In this document: piece after piece, positions 40,845 through 51,760 of the stretch
How the letters are laid out: each line of letters starts with the position of its first letter
How positions within the stretch are numbered: position 1 is the stretch's first letter
NCBI GenBank assembly: GCA_029263295.1
Contig: JAJCXT010000010.1
Span: forward strand, 1-63,923
Source of the DNA: Acidobacteriota bacterium
GTDB lineage: Bacteria; Acidobacteriota; UBA890; WLXD01
Direction: 5' to 3'
DNA: 63,923 bases
Notes under the pieces: generated by a model
Told to the model about the DNA's origin: nothing
What the model saw: only the letters and a program-made list of their open reading frames with translations
Database searches by the model: none
Translations under genes and position numbers: made by a program

Positions 40845-42616
40845 GGTTGCGGCTACGGGGGGGAGCGACGGCGTGGGTGATCGCCAGCCTGCTGGCCTCC
40901 ACCGGCGCGGCTGGCGCCCAGAGCGAGGATCCGTTTGTCGACGGAACGGCGGCAGCCGGCATCGACTTCCGTCACGTTAGCGGCGCCTTCGGCGGCAAGT
41001 GGATGCCCGAGAGCCTCGGCGCGGGCGTGGCGTTGTTCGACGCCGACGGCGACGGCTGGACAGACATCTTCTTTGTCCAGGGCGGGGCCTGGGAGGGACA
41101 CGAGGACGCCGTGGACCCCGAGCTTCGCGGGGCGACGATGCGGCTCTTTCACAATCGCGGCGACGGCACCTTCGAGGATGTGACCCGGGCGGCGGGACTC
41201 GATGTGGAGACGTACGGTTTCGGGGCTGCCCCCGCCGACTATGACGGTGACGGCGACCTCGACCTGTTCGTCACCGCCTACGGGCCCAACCACCTGTTTC
41301 GCAACGAGGGCGATGGCCGATTCGTCGACGTGAGCGAGGCCTCGGGGCTGGCCCACCCTGGCTGGGGCACATCCGCGGCCTGGTTCGACTACGACCGCGA
41401 CGGTGACCTGGATATGTATCTGGCCAACTACGTCCGCTGGTCACCCGACGAAGACATCTGGTGCACGCTGGATGGCACCGCGAAGTCGTACTGCACCCCG
41501 GAGTCCTACGTGGGCGAACCCTCGGTGCTGTATCGCAACGAGGGCGACGGCACGTTCATCGACGTGAGCCGGGATGCCGGCGTGTTCGTGCCCGGAGGGA
41601 AGTCTCTCGGGGTGACGGTCACAGACATTGATGACGATGGTTGGCCCGATTTCGCAGTCGCTAACGATACCGAGCCCAACTTCCTGTTCCGCAACCGCCA
41701 GGACGGCACGTTCGAAGAGGTCGGCCTGCTCTCCGGGATGGCCTTCGATGCTTCGGGGCGAGCGCGGGCAGGCATGGGCATCGACACGGCCGACCTCAAC
41801 AACACCGGTCAACTCAATCTGGCCGTGGGCAACTTCAGCAAGGAGATGATCGGGCTGTTCGAGCTGCAGCCCGGTGGCATCTTCGTCGATGCGGCGGCGC
41901 GCGCCGGGATCGGCCGCAGCAGCTTTCCCTTCCTGACGTTCGGGCTGTTCTTCTTCGACTTCGACCTCGACGGTTGGCTCGATCTGTTTGCCGCCAATGG
42001 GCATCTGGAGGAGCGCATCAACGAGATCGAGATGAGCATTACCTATGCGCAGAGGCCTTTGCTGTATCGCAACCAAGGCGACGGCAGGCTTGCGGACGTG
42101 GGTGGTGCCGACTACCAACCTCTGGCACAACCTCTCGTCGGCCGCGGAGCAGCCTACGCCGACCTAGATGGCGATGGTGATCTGGACATCGTGGTTACCA
42201 CCAACAACGGTCCGGCGCATCTGTTCCTGAACACGGCCCGGGACCGCGAGTCGCTGCCAGGCCTCGTGCGCTTCGACCTGCGCATGGACGGCGGGAACTC
42301 GCGCGCCCTGGGGGCTGTGATGGAGGTTTGGGCGGGCGAGTGGCGGCAGCGCCAGATGGTCCGGTCCGGATCGTCCTACGCGTCGCAGAGCGAGTTCGTC
42401 CTGACGTTCGGGCTGCCCCGCATCCCGAAGCTCGACGGAGCCCGGATCCGTTGGCCTGATGGCACCGCTAGCGAACTGGATGCTGCGGCGCTCGCCGGCG
42501 CGTCCGGCTGCCAACTTCTGCTGCATCCAACCCGTGGAGTCGTTACCGGTTTCCGGCTGCGCGGAATAGGGTTCCCAGGTTTACGCTGTCCGGACCCTGC
42601 GGCGAGCGTTCAGTAG
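40841..42616 (+). CDS. CRTAC1 / FG-GAP and ASPIC-UnbV protein
   Basis: This 591-residue protein has a signal (AWVIASLLASTGAAGAQ) and a series of calcium-binding FG-GAP/VCBS repeats (VALFDADGDGWTDIFFVQ, PADYDGDGDLDLFVTAYG, FFDFDLDGWLDLFAANGH, YADLDGDGDLDIVVTTNN). The end is an ASPIC/UnbV domain (ALGAVMEVWAGEWRQRQMV, ARIRWPDGTASEL). GTG 40841 overlaps the cytochrome stop (GTGA), with a G-rich box before it. Family function is unclear; it is frequent in Acidobacteria and Planctomycetes beside TPR or cytochrome genes. I infer it forms a complex with the cytochrome. Confidence 0.9.
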   Translation: MRLRLRGGATAWVIASLLASTGAAGAQSEDPFVDGTAAAGIDFRHVSGAFGGKWMPESLGAGVALFDADGDGWTDIFFVQGGAWEGHEDAVDPELRGATMRLFHNRGDGTFEDVTRAAGLDVETYGFGAAPADYDGDGDLDLFVTAYGPNHLFRNEGDGRFVDVSEASGLAHPGWGTSAAWFDYDRDGDLDMYLANYVRWSPDEDIWCTLDGTAKSYCTPESYVGEPSVLYRNEGDGTFIDVSRDAGVFVPGGKSLGVTVTDIDDDGWPDFAVANDTEPNFLFRNRQDGTFEEVGLLSGMAFDASGRARAGMGIDTADLNNTGQLNLAVGNFSKEMIGLFELQPGGIFVDAAARAGIGRSSFPFLTFGLFFFDFDLDGWLDLFAANGHLEERINEIEMSITYAQRPLLYRNQGDGRLADVGGADYQPLAQPLVGRGAAYADLDGDGDLDIVVTTNNGPAHLFLNTARDRESLPGLVRFDLRMDGGNSRALGAVMEVWAGEWRQRQMVRSGSSYASQSEFVLTFGLPRIPKLDGARIRWPDGTASELDAAALAGASGCQLLLHPTRGVVTGFRLRGIGFPGLRCPDPAASVQ

Positions 42617-42716
42617 CCGGCCTGCGGTCGCGGATCCGTGTCTTGCCCATTCGTGTTCGCGGGCTTACGCTCAGCCTATCTGCCGCCGTTTCCCCAAGTT
42701 CGCATAGAGGCTACCT

Positions 42717-43997
42717 GTGCCCGCACCGCCACCTCGACGCTTGCCCACGTTCGTTGCGATCCTGCTCGGGGTCGCGATTGGCGCTGGGCTCATGTTCGGC
42801 GGAGTCTGGTGGGCATTTTCTGGCGGTGGGGCCGACGGGGTTTCTGGCGCCAGCGGCGACGCGGCAGCCGGAGGGGCCCCAGGCGGCCCTGCTTTCAGCG
42901 CGCCTCCGGTGGACGTCGTGGCCGCGGTCGAAACCATTGCCGCCGAGCAGGTACAGCTTCTCGGCACGGCTCGCCCAGCGCGGCAGTCAGCGGTGGCGAG
43001 CGAGGTTGACGGCCTGGTGGCCGAGTTGTTCGTCGACGAGGGTGATGCCGTTCAGGCGGGCGATCCGCTCGTCCGCCTGCGAACGACCGCGGTCGAACAG
43101 CAGCTCGCTGCCGCCGGCGCTGCTCGCGATGAGACGGAGGCACGCCTGGCGAGGGCTACCGCCGACTTCGACCGGCTGGCCAGCCTGCGCGATCGTCAGG
43201 CGATCTCGGCCAGGGAATATGATCAGGCCGTGGCCGACCGGGACGCTTTCGCTCAGGGTGTGAGGCGGCTCGAAGCGGAGGTCGCCCGACTCGAGGATCA
43301 GTTCGATCGCGCCACGATACGAGCACCGTTCGCCGGCCGTATTAGCGAGGTCACCGTGGAGGTCGGCGAATGGGTCGACCGTGGCAACCAGATTGTGTCG
43401 CTGCTTGACCTCGCGCGAGTCGAAGTGGCCATCCAGATAGCCGAGCGCTACATCTCGGCGGTGCCCGTGGGGTTTCAGGTTGATGTGCGGTTCGATGCGC
43501 TGCCCGGCAGGCAGTACTCGGGTCGAGTTCACGCGGTTGTGCCTGAGGCGATTCCCGAAGCCCGCACCTTCCCGGTATTGCTCCATATTCGCAACGGCGA
43601 CCTGGCCATCAAGAGCGGGATGGCAGCGCGGGTGAGCGCCCAGCTGGGTAGCCCTCAGCCAGCCATGCTGGTTGCCAAGGATGCGGTGGTGCGCCGCGGC
43701 GATCAGGTGCTGCTGTTTCGCATTGATCCCGCCGCCATGCCGGGGGCGCCTGCCGGCGAACTCGGCGAAGGCGCCACGGGGGTCATTGCGCAGGTGAGCG
43801 TCGATCCCGGTCCAGCCCGGGGTGAGTGGCAGGTTGTCTACGGTCCGGTGTCGGCCGGCGAGGTGTTCGTTGTGCGCGGCAACGAGCGTGTCTTCCCGGG
43901 TCAGCCCGTGAGCATTGCCAACATCCGCACGCCAGTGGTCCCCGAGGCCAATCCGGATCGGCCCATCGCCATCGATCCGCGCCAGAGCGAACAGTGA
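42717..43997 (+). CDS. RND efflux periplasmic adaptor
   Basis: This 426-residue membrane-fusion protein has one N-terminal anchor (FVAILLGVAIGAGLMFGGVW), a lipoyl-like hairpin (EVDGLVAELFVDEGDAVQAG), a coiled coil (ARATADFDRLASLRDRQAIS) and beta-barrel parts (RATIRAPFAGRISEVTVEVG). It connects the RND pump with an outer-membrane channel; no TolC gene is nearby. The pump gene starts within its stop codon (GTGA). Confidence 0.93.
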   Translation: MPAPPPRRLPTFVAILLGVAIGAGLMFGGVWWAFSGGGADGVSGASGDAAAGGAPGGPAFSAPPVDVVAAVETIAAEQVQLLGTARPARQSAVASEVDGLVAELFVDEGDAVQAGDPLVRLRTTAVEQQLAAAGAARDETEARLARATADFDRLASLRDRQAISAREYDQAVADRDAFAQGVRRLEAEVARLEDQFDRATIRAPFAGRISEVTVEVGEWVDRGNQIVSLLDLARVEVAIQIAERYISAVPVGFQVDVRFDALPGRQYSGRVHAVVPEAIPEARTFPVLLHIRNGDLAIKSGMAARVSAQLGSPQPAMLVAKDAVVRRGDQVLLFRIDPAAMPGAPAGELGEGATGVIAQVSVDPGPARGEWQVVYGPVSAGEVFVVRGNERVFPGQPVSIANIRTPVVPEANPDRPIAIDPRQSEQ

Positions 43998-46900
43998 AGC
44001 TCGTCGATTCGGCGATCCGCTATCCGGTTAGTGTCACGGTGGCCGTTCTTCTCGTCGCGTTGTTCGGCATGCTCGCGCTCTTCAGTATTCCGGTGCAGCT
44101 CATTCCGGATGTCGATATTCCGCAGGCGATCGTAACCACCGTGTGGCCCGGCGCCTCACCGGAGGAGATCGAGACCGAGATCGTTCAGAAGCAGGAGGAG
44201 CAGCTCAAGTCGCTCGAGGGGCTGGTGGAGATGACCAGCGAGAGCCGGCAGTCGAGCGGTATGGTGCGGCTGCGCTTCCAGGTCGGAGCCGACCAGGAAG
44301 CGCTGCTGATGAGAGTGAACAACGCGCTCCAGCAGGTACCGCGTTACCCGCAGAACGCCCTGCGTCCCGTCATCACGAGCCGCGACCCTTTCGAGCAGCA
44401 GTCGATCGCGTGGCTGGTGCTACTGGGCCTGCCAGGATCAGATGTCGACATTGAACTCGAGCGGCAGTTTGCTGAGGATGTCGTCAAGCCGGCTATCGAG
44501 CGAGTTGATGGTGTGGCGGTGGCAAACGTCTACGGCGGTCGCGGTCGTGAGCTGCATGTCACCGTGGATCCGCAGAAGCTGGCGGTTCGCGGACTCAATC
44601 TGACCCAGCTGGCAGCTGCGCTCGATGCGGAAAATCGGGATGTCAGCGCGGGAGATTTCGACGAAGGCAAGCGCAGCTATGTAGTGCGAACGGTGGCGGA
44701 GTACACCTCGCCGGAGGAAGTCGGTGATGTTGTGCTGGCTTGGCGCGACGACGCCCCGATCTATGTTCGCGACGTCGCTGTCGTAGAGCTGGGCTACGCG
44801 GATCCGACCGAAGTCATGCGCCAGCGCGGCGAGCCGTCAATGGCTTTCGCGGTGCTGCGTCGCCAGGGCTCCAACGCTCTCAGCATCATGGCCGATCTGC
44901 GGCTGGCGGTGGATCGGCTCAACGAGGGGCAGCTTGCCGAGAAGGGCATGGCGCTGTCGATCGCGTTTGCGGAGTCGGACTACATCGAGCGCGCGATCTC
45001 GCTCGTACAGCGCAACATCATCATTGGCGGCCTGCTGGCGGTTATTGTGCTCTTTCTCTTCCTGCGCAGCGTATCGAGCACGCTGGTCATCGGTCTGGCG
45101 ATTCCGGTAAGTGTCGTGGCCACCTTCCTGGTGATGCGCGCTCTCGGGCGCAACATCAATGTCGTGAGTCTCGCGGGCATGGCATTCGCGGTGGGCATGA
45201 TCGTCGATGCGTCGATCGTCGTGCTCGAGAACATCTATCGGCACCAAGAGATGGGCAAGAACCGGCGTCAGGCGGCGCTCGACGGCGCCACCGAGGTCTG
45301 GGGTGCGGTGCTCGCCTCCGTGCTGACCACCGTGGTGGTATTCCTGCCCGTGCTGTTCGTCCGTGACGAGGCGGGACAGCTGTTCCGCGACATCGCCGTG
45401 GCGGTGAGTTCGGCGGTCTTGATCTCGCTGCTTGTCTCCATCACGTTGATCCCGAGCATGGCCGCGCGGGTGCTGAGCACCGCGACGCAGTCAGACAACG
45501 CAGCAGAGAGCGGCGTGCTCGGTCGGCTCGGTACGTGGGTGACCCAGGGGATCGCCGGATTCGTCTATACGCTATCGGGCTCGGTCGCAGCGCGTCTGGT
45601 CGCGGTGGTCGTGCTCACGGGTGGCGCGGTGCTGGGCGCCTATGTCTTGATGCCGGAAACCGAGTATCTGCCTACCGGCAATCAGAACTTCGCGTTCGGC
45701 CTGCTGATACCGCCGCCCGGGTACAACCCGGACGAGTATATCGACATGGCCGATCACGTCGAAGAACAGCTCGGTGTGTACTGGAACACGAAGCCCGGCG
45801 ATCCGGCCGAGGCTGATCTCGACGGCCCCCCGATCGAACACTTCTTCTTCGTCTCGTTTCCGGCCGGCGCCTTCATGGGCGGAATCGGATACCAGCAATA
45901 CGCGGACCGCACGAGCGAACTGGTGCCGGTGTTGCAGGGCGTGCTCAGCACGATCCCCGGCACGTTCGGGATCGTGCAACAGCCGTCGATCTTCCAGACT
46001 GGCGCGGAGGCTGGCCGCGCCATCGACGTCGAGCTGACGGGGCCCGATCTCGGTCGGCTCCTGCAGTTGGGTAGCCGCGTGTTCGGTGCTGTACGCGCCA
46101 CCATGCCGGGTGCTCAGGCACAGCCGATACCGGGTCTCGACCTGGGCAACCCGGAGATCCGCGTCGTGCCCGATCGCGAGCGGGCAGCGCAGCTAGGGCT
46201 TACGGCGCAAGACATCGGGTTCGCACTGAACGCCCTGGTCGATGGGGTGAAGGTTAGCGAGTATCAACACGAGGGCCAGGCGATCGACCTGATCCTGCGC
46301 GGCACACCGCAGTATGCGAGCCGCAGCCAGGACATCGAGGGGCTGAATATCGCCACGCCGTCCGGACGGGTGGTGAGCATCGGTGATGTGAGCCGCGTCG
46401 TGGAGACGACTGGCCCCACACAGGTCAATCACAGCGAGCGGCAGCGGACGGTGACGATCCAGGTGGTGCCGTCGCAGGCGCAACCGCTCGAAGCCGCGAT
46501 GCGCCACATTGAAGAGCAGATCCTGGCGCCCATGCGCGCTGATGGGTCGTTGGCCGGAGCCTACCAGGCGGAGCTCGCCGGTACCGCCGACAAGCTCACC
46601 TCGGCGCGCCAGGCGTTGCAGAGCAACTTCCTGCTCGCCCTGCTGGTTACCTACCTCCTGATGGCGGCGCTGTTCGAGTCGTTCGTCTACCCGTTCGTCA
46701 TTCTGTTCTCGGTGCCCTTCGCCGCGGTTGGCGGCTTTGTCGGGCTGGGTCTCGTGAACACGTTCGTCGCCCCGCAGGCGCTCGACGTGATCGCCATGAT
46801 GGGGTTCGTGATTCTGATCGGGATTGTCGTTAACAACGCCATCCTGATCGTGCACCAGACGCTGAACTACGTTCGTGACAAGGGTCTCGAACATCGCGAG

Positions 46901-47161
46901 GCGCTGCGGGCCGCCGTAGCCGATCGCATCCGGCCGATCTTCATGAGCACGCTCACCTCGGTCATGGGCATGGCGCCGCTCGTGCTGGTGACCGGTGCCG
47001 GCTCGGAGATCTACCGCGGGCTCGGCAGCGTCGTGGTTGGCGGTCTCGCTGTATCGACCGTGTTCACGCTCTTCCTCGTCCCGGCGGTATTCTCACTGGT
47101 CATGGACATCCGCGCCGCGGCGCGCAGAGGCAAGAGCCGGCCGGTCGTAGCCGAGGCGTGA
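43994..47161 (+). CDS. RND efflux pump (HAE1-like)
   Basis: This 1055-residue inner-membrane protein has the two-lobed RND layout. The N-terminus AIRYPVSVTVAVLLVALFGM and the porter VTTVWPGASPEEIETEI lie at the start; membrane segment four carries the proton relay (AGMAFAVGMIVDASIVVLEN). Helix 10-12 region shows LIGIVVNNAILIVHQ. It exports drugs, lipids or other compounds. The start is GTG at 43994, overlapping the adaptor stop. A longer in-frame start is an artefact of overlap. Confidence 0.95.
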   Translation: MKLVDSAIRYPVSVTVAVLLVALFGMLALFSIPVQLIPDVDIPQAIVTTVWPGASPEEIETEIVQKQEEQLKSLEGLVEMTSESRQSSGMVRLRFQVGADQEALLMRVNNALQQVPRYPQNALRPVITSRDPFEQQSIAWLVLLGLPGSDVDIELERQFAEDVVKPAIERVDGVAVANVYGGRGRELHVTVDPQKLAVRGLNLTQLAAALDAENRDVSAGDFDEGKRSYVVRTVAEYTSPEEVGDVVLAWRDDAPIYVRDVAVVELGYADPTEVMRQRGEPSMAFAVLRRQGSNALSIMADLRLAVDRLNEGQLAEKGMALSIAFAESDYIERAISLVQRNIIIGGLLAVIVLFLFLRSVSSTLVIGLAIPVSVVATFLVMRALGRNINVVSLAGMAFAVGMIVDASIVVLENIYRHQEMGKNRRQAALDGATEVWGAVLASVLTTVVVFLPVLFVRDEAGQLFRDIAVAVSSAVLISLLVSITLIPSMAARVLSTATQSDNAAESGVLGRLGTWVTQGIAGFVYTLSGSVAARLVAVVVLTGGAVLGAYVLMPETEYLPTGNQNFAFGLLIPPPGYNPDEYIDMADHVEEQLGVYWNTKPGDPAEADLDGPPIEHFFFVSFPAGAFMGGIGYQQYADRTSELVPVLQGVLSTIPGTFGIVQQPSIFQTGAEAGRAIDVELTGPDLGRLLQLGSRVFGAVRATMPGAQAQPIPGLDLGNPEIRVVPDRERAAQLGLTAQDIGFALNALVDGVKVSEYQHEGQAIDLILRGTPQYASRSQDIEGLNIATPSGRVVSIGDVSRVVETTGPTQVNHSERQRTVTIQVVPSQAQPLEAAMRHIEEQILAPMRADGSLAGAYQAELAGTADKLTSARQALQSNFLLALLVTYLLMAALFESFVYPFVILFSVPFAAVGGFVGLGLVNTFVAPQALDVIAMMGFVILIGIVVNNAILIVHQTLNYVRDKGLEHREALRAAVADRIRPIFMSTLTSVMGMAPLVLVTGAGSEIYRGLGSVVVGGLAVSTVFTLFLVPAVFSLVMDIRAAARRGKSRPVVAEA

Positions 47162-47359
47162 TGTTCCGCGCCCGCCAGCGGGTCGCGTGCCCGCCCAACC
47201 GGTCGTCGCTGAGGCCTCGGCACGGGCCTATCGACCTCGCAGCGCGCGGGGAGCGAAGAAACCCGGCTACAGCGGCACAACCATGGTGAAGCGTTCGCTC
47301 CAGAGGCGCCGCCTGCTTGTTGCGGCCGGCACTGTCCAGAATGGCCCGGAGGGCATCCG

Positions 47360-48778
47360 ATGAATCACCGAGCAGTCGTGTGTGGACTTCTCCTACTGTG
47401 TTTGATGGCGACTCCCGTGCGTGCCCAGGAACCTGAACGTTGGCACGGAACTGTCGATCTGCCGGGCGCGGCGGAGCTGGAGTTCTTCGTGACCTTCGTT
47501 GTCGATAGCGGCCTGCCGTCCGCGACGATCTCGATTCCCGCACAGTCCGCGCGCGACCTGCCGCTCGCCAGCGTCGTGTACACCGCCACGCGAATCGAGT
47601 TTACGCTGGCGGTCACGCCCGCGGCGGTGTTCGCGGCAGACCGCGACGACGCCACCGCGGTCGGCACGCTCAACCAGGGTGCGGAGTTTCCGCTGACGAT
47701 GGAACGGACGGCGGAGGGGGAGGCCGCCGCGCCTGCTGCACCGAATCGTCCGCAAACCCCGCAAGCGCCGTTCCCGTACGAGTCCCGCGAGGTGTCCTAC
47801 GCCAACCCGGTCGAGGGCAACACGATCGCGGGGACCCTCAGCTTGCCTGCGGGGGCAGGGCCACACCCGGCCGCGCTGCTCATCACCGGCTCGGGCAGCC
47901 AGGATCGTGACGAGACGATCTTCGAGCACAAGCCTTTCTGGGTGATTGCCGACCATCTGTCGCGACGAGGGATCGCGGTACTGCGGGTGGACGACCGCGG
48001 TATCGGCGGGTCCGACGGCGCCCGTGCTGGGCTGACCAGCGAGGATTTTGCCGGTGATGTCGCTGCCGGCGTCGCGTTCCTGCGTGCCCAGAGCGAGATT
48101 GACAGCGACAGCGTTGGCCTGATCGGGCACAGCGAGGGCGGGCTGATCGGGCCGATGGTGGCGGCCGATGACGCGCGCATCGCGTTCGTGGTGATGCTGG
48201 CTGGACCCGGAGTGAACGGCGCTGAACTCCTGCGGGTCCAGAACGAGATGATCCTGCGCGCAGCGGACATGCCAGACGAGTACGTGGCCAGGCAAATCGA
48301 ACTGCAGTTGTCGCTCTGGGATGCGATGACATCCGAGGTGGCGGAAGAGGTCATCGACGAACGACTCGACGCTCTGTTGGACCTCCAGCTGTCGAGCGTG
48401 CCTGCCGAAGAGCGCGCGCTGGCGAAGGAGAACGCGTTCGCCGCCGCGAAGGCGCAGGTCACCAGTGCGTGGCTGCGATTCTTCCTCGCCGCCGATCCCG
48501 CCGTGTATCTGGAGGAGGTCACCGCGCCCGTACTGGCCCTCAACGGCACCCTCGATTTGCAGGTCTCCGCCGACCAGAATCTTCCGGCCATCGCGGCCGC
48601 ACTGGCGCGCGGCGGTAACACCGATGTGGCCACCCACCCCCTCGAGCGACTCAACCACCTTTTCCAGCATGCCACCACGGGGCAGGTAAGCGAATACGGA
48701 GCGATTGAGGAGACCTTCTCGGCCGAGGTGCTCGAGATCATGACGGAGTGGCTCTCCGCTCGTGTGGGGGCACGCTAG
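47360..48778 (+). CDS. Secreted alpha/beta hydrolase
   Basis: This 472-residue protein has a signal (VVCGLLLLCLMATPVRAQ), a beta-rich N-terminal region and an alpha/beta hydrolase. The oxyanion strand is AALLITGSGSQDRDE, and the nucleophile elbow VGLIGHSEGGLIGPM. The catalytic Asp is likely in ALNGTLDLQVSADQ and the His in HPLERLNHLFQHA. Members of this type are peptidase- or esterase-like (S33/S9-related). It stands alone on the plus strand, 198 nt after the RND pump. Confidence 0.9.
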   Translation: MNHRAVVCGLLLLCLMATPVRAQEPERWHGTVDLPGAAELEFFVTFVVDSGLPSATISIPAQSARDLPLASVVYTATRIEFTLAVTPAAVFAADRDDATAVGTLNQGAEFPLTMERTAEGEAAAPAAPNRPQTPQAPFPYESREVSYANPVEGNTIAGTLSLPAGAGPHPAALLITGSGSQDRDETIFEHKPFWVIADHLSRRGIAVLRVDDRGIGGSDGARAGLTSEDFAGDVAAGVAFLRAQSEIDSDSVGLIGHSEGGLIGPMVAADDARIAFVVMLAGPGVNGAELLRVQNEMILRAADMPDEYVARQIELQLSLWDAMTSEVAEEVIDERLDALLDLQLSSVPAEERALAKENAFAAAKAQVTSAWLRFFLAADPAVYLEEVTAPVLALNGTLDLQVSADQNLPAIAAALARGGNTDVATHPLERLNHLFQHATTGQVSEYGAIEETFSAEVLEIMTEWLSARVGAR

Positions 48779-48906
48779 CCGCGGGCCGGCCTGCTCACAC
48801 ACTGAGTCGCGCGCGCCTGGACAGCAGCGGGGACGGGTCGGAGTATGAGCGCTTGGCCCATCCTGATCCCGGTCGCGTGCCGAGGGTCCTGCTCGGAGGC
48901 GACCGT

Positions 48907-51171
48907 ATGCGACGACTGTTGGCCACGTCATGTTTCGCGCTTGTTGTTGTGGCCGTCGGGGTCGCGGCGGTAGCCGGTAGCGGTGTCGAACCGGCAGACG
49001 GGGGCTCGGCCACGTCCTACGTGCGGCCTCTGGTGTTCGAGTCGAACCAAGGTCAGACGGCAGCCGCGATTGAGTACGCTGGCAGGAGCGGGGCCGGGAC
49101 GCTGTATCTGACCCGTGACGCTGCGGTCCTGGCCCGTGCCACTTTCGAGGTCGAACGGGAGAACGGGGCCGTGGTCTCGGTGCGGCCGACAGACGAGGTT
49201 GCCGTGACGATGCGATGGCTCGGCGGCAGCGACGAGGCGATTCCCCGCGGAGTCGACCCTTTGGATAGTCACAGCACATACTTCCGTGGCGCCGACGACA
49301 TCGGCACCGCGCGAAGGATCCGCGCGGAACACTACGGAGCCGTCCGCTACGAGGCCGTATACGAGGGCGTAGATCTCGTCTTCCGTGGTGACGAGCAGTC
49401 GTTCGAGTACGATTTCATCGTCGCACCGGGGGCCGATGCCAGCGCCATTCGTCTTCAGTTCCAGGGCGCCGAGCAGCTGTCGATTGACGAATCCGGCGAC
49501 CTGCTCATGGACGTGGGTGGCCAGGTTCTCGTGCAGCGTGCGCCGGTGGTCTTCCAGGATGTGCGTGGCAGCGATGGAACGGAAACGCGACACGCGATCG
49601 AGGGAGAGTTCGTGCTTGCGGCACCTGACCAGGTCGAGTTCGCGATCGGTGCCTACGATCACCGGCTGCCGCTGGTCATCGATCCCAAGATCAAGTACTC
49701 CACATACCTCGGTGGTGGGAGTTCGGACTCCGCCGAGGAGGTTGTCGAGGATGGACGTGGAACCGTCTACGTGGCCGGCTGGACCTGTTCGGCCGGGTTT
49801 CCGACGGAGTCCGCACTCCAGGGCGCCATGGCGGGCGTTTGTGACGCCTTCGTGGCCGCGTTCAACGCCAGAGGGCAGCTCCTGAGTTCGACGTTTTTCG
49901 GCGGGTCGGGCGTCGACCTCGCCAACTCGATTCACGTCGCGAGCCCGGACCTCGCGCGCGAGGATGGCTCGCGGGCGGGGCCGTATGTCTACGTGACAGG
50001 ACAGACCGCGTCGGCTGATTTCCCGGTAGAGAATCCTATCCAAACCCCCAGTGGCGATACGGATGTCTGGGTGTCTGTCTTTACCGCGGATCTCGACCAG
50101 TTGCTGTTCTCCACGGCTCTGGGCGGTGTTGGGCTCGACTTCGCCAACGACATCATCACCAACGCCCACGGCTACATCGTGATCACTGGCGGGACGGAGT
50201 CGAAGGACTTCCCGCAAGTGAAACCCACGCAGAAGAAGTTCTTCAAGACGCGGGACGCCTTCGTGGCGATGCTCAATCCGGCCCTCGGTGGCGGCGCCGC
50301 CACGCTGGAATTCTCGACCTTCCTCGGCGGCAAGGGCAGCGAGACTGGATACGGGGTGGCACTGAGCGACACGGGCGCCGCGCGCGGGGCCGTGGATGAG
50401 TGCATCACGGCGGCCGGGATTACCGACTCGATCAAGAAGTTTCCGACTGTACGGGCCCTGCAGAAGAAGCTCGGCGGTGAGGTCGATGCTTTCCTCGCCA
50501 AGTGGTGCAACGTTCTAGCCAAGCCGAAGCTCGTCTACTCCAGCTACTACGGCGGTAGCGAGGATGACTTCGCCCATGACCTGGTGCACGACAGCGCCGA
50601 TCGCGCTGTCATCGTCATGGAGACGCACTCCGACGATCTGCCAGTCACTGCGGATGCGATTCAGGGCAGCCACGCCGGCAACGGCGACGCTGCCCTCGCC
50701 GTGTTCGATCTGAGTCGCCTCGCGGTTCGTGCCGCAAACGGTGGCTGGGACTACAGAGCTCGCGCCAAGATGGTCTTTGCCACGTACCACGGCGGCTCTG
50801 AACTCGATCGGGGCAATGGCGTAGCCGTGGATCGCGACGATAACGCACACATCGCGGGCCTGACCTGGTCCAGTGACCTTCCGGTAGTCAAACCGCTCCA
50901 CGACTACCGGGGTGCAGGTGACGTCCTGGTGGCCAAGATCGACTATGGTGCCGATAGCCTGAGGCGGGGCCGGATGGCGACGCCGAAGCTGCTCTTCTCG
51001 TCGCCCCTCGGCGGTACTCAGGGGGATGTCGCGGTCGGGATCTGTGTTGACCGGCGGTCAACGGAGTACGTGGTCGGCCTGAGCTTTTCTTCGAATTACC
51101 CCACCAAGAAGCCCGTGCAACGGAACAACGCCGCGCCGCCGGATGCCATCGTCACCGCCATCAGGCGCTGA
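48907..51171 (+). CDS. Secreted SBBP-repeat protein
   Basis: This 754-residue protein has a signal ([16 protein letters not shown]) and repeated blades of the type [55 protein letters not shown] and [18 protein letters not shown]. These are SBBP repeats, forming a beta-propeller. ATG 48907 follows a GGAGG box with normal spacing; earlier in-frame codons lack one. Such proteins are usually surface or secreted adhesins or binding scaffolds; no enzyme motif is visible. Confidence 0.9.
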   Translation: MRRLLATSCFALVVVAVGVAAVAGSGVEPADGGSATSYVRPLVFESNQGQTAAAIEYAGRSGAGTLYLTRDAAVLARATFEVERENGAVVSVRPTDEVAVTMRWLGGSDEAIPRGVDPLDSHSTYFRGADDIGTARRIRAEHYGAVRYEAVYEGVDLVFRGDEQSFEYDFIVAPGADASAIRLQFQGAEQLSIDESGDLLMDVGGQVLVQRAPVVFQDVRGSDGTETRHAIEGEFVLAAPDQVEFAIGAYDHRLPLVIDPKIKYSTYLGGGSSDSAEEVVEDGRGTVYVAGWTCSAGFPTESALQGAMAGVCDAFVAAFNARGQLLSSTFFGGSGVDLANSIHVASPDLAREDGSRAGPYVYVTGQTASADFPVENPIQTPSGDTDVWVSVFTADLDQLLFSTALGGVGLDFANDIITNAHGYIVITGGTESKDFPQVKPTQKKFFKTRDAFVAMLNPALGGGAATLEFSTFLGGKGSETGYGVALSDTGAARGAVDECITAAGITDSIKKFPTVRALQKKLGGEVDAFLAKWCNVLAKPKLVYSSYYGGSEDDFAHDLVHDSADRAVIVMETHSDDLPVTADAIQGSHAGNGDAALAVFDLSRLAVRAANGGWDYRARAKMVFATYHGGSELDRGNGVAVDRDDNAHIAGLTWSSDLPVVKPLHDYRGAGDVLVAKIDYGADSLRRGRMATPKLLFSSPLGGTQGDVAVGICVDRRSTEYVVGLSFSSNYPTKKPVQRNNAAPPDAIVTAIRR

Positions 51172-51229
51172 GCAGAGGAGCCGAGCAGGCGATATCCTGC
51201 GCACCTCGACCATACCGACGAGGGGTGCC

Positions 51230-51760
51230 ATGACGCGCAAGAACTCGTCACCGGGTATCACCATCCTGACCCTGTGGCGGCGACTTCACCAGCTGCCGGG
51301 TGGCAGACGTCTGTTCGCCTGGCTGGTCGGCCGCATGGTGCCCTACACCGGTGCGCTAGGAGCGCGGGTGCGGGAGCTGCGGCCGGGGTACTGCCGCAGC
51401 GAGCTGCGCGAACGGAGGGGCGTACGCAATCATCTCGCCTCGATACATGCCGTGGCCCTCACGAACCTCGGCGAGATGACCAGTGGACTGGCCATGCTCA
51501 CCGGGCTTCCACCGGAGGTTCGGGGCATCGTTCTACGCCTGGACACCGAATACATGAAGAAGGCTCGGGGCGTGCTGGTGGCGGAGTGTCGTTGCAAGGC
51601 TCCGCTGGTTAGCGAGCCCACCGATTATCAGGTTCAGGCGGAGATTAGCGATAGGGACGGCGATGTCGTGGCTCGACTGACGGCCACCTGGCGGCTCGAT
51701 CGAAAAGGCGACGCCGCGGCGCGAGGCGAACTGGGCTCGCCCCACACGGTGGTGTCATGA
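51230..51760 (+). CDS. DUF4442 hotdog-fold protein (thioesterase-like)
   Basis: This 176-residue protein looks like the hotdog fold: [40 protein letters not shown] (the conserved H and N region) and a C-terminal strand pair. It resembles DUF4442, related to acyl-CoA thioesterases. ATG 51230 was preferred over the upstream codon. The nitronate monooxygenase gene overlaps its end (ATGA), suggesting cotranslation. Confidence 0.82.
   Translation: MTRKNSSPGITILTLWRRLHQLPGGRRLFAWLVGRMVPYTGALGARVRELRPGYCRSELRERRGVRNHLASIHAVALTNLGEMTSGLAMLTGLPPEVRGIVLRLDTEYMKKARGVLVAECRCKAPLVSEPTDYQVQAEISDRDGDVVARLTATWRLDRKGDAAARGELGSPHTVVS

Noticed and set aside
47393-49279. Long antisense open frame (628 codons) on the minus strand
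   Set aside because: It overlaps the secreted alpha/beta hydrolase and the start of the SBBP gene, both of which have signal peptides and family motifs. Its product is arginine/proline-rich, as expected from the complement of GC-rich codons.
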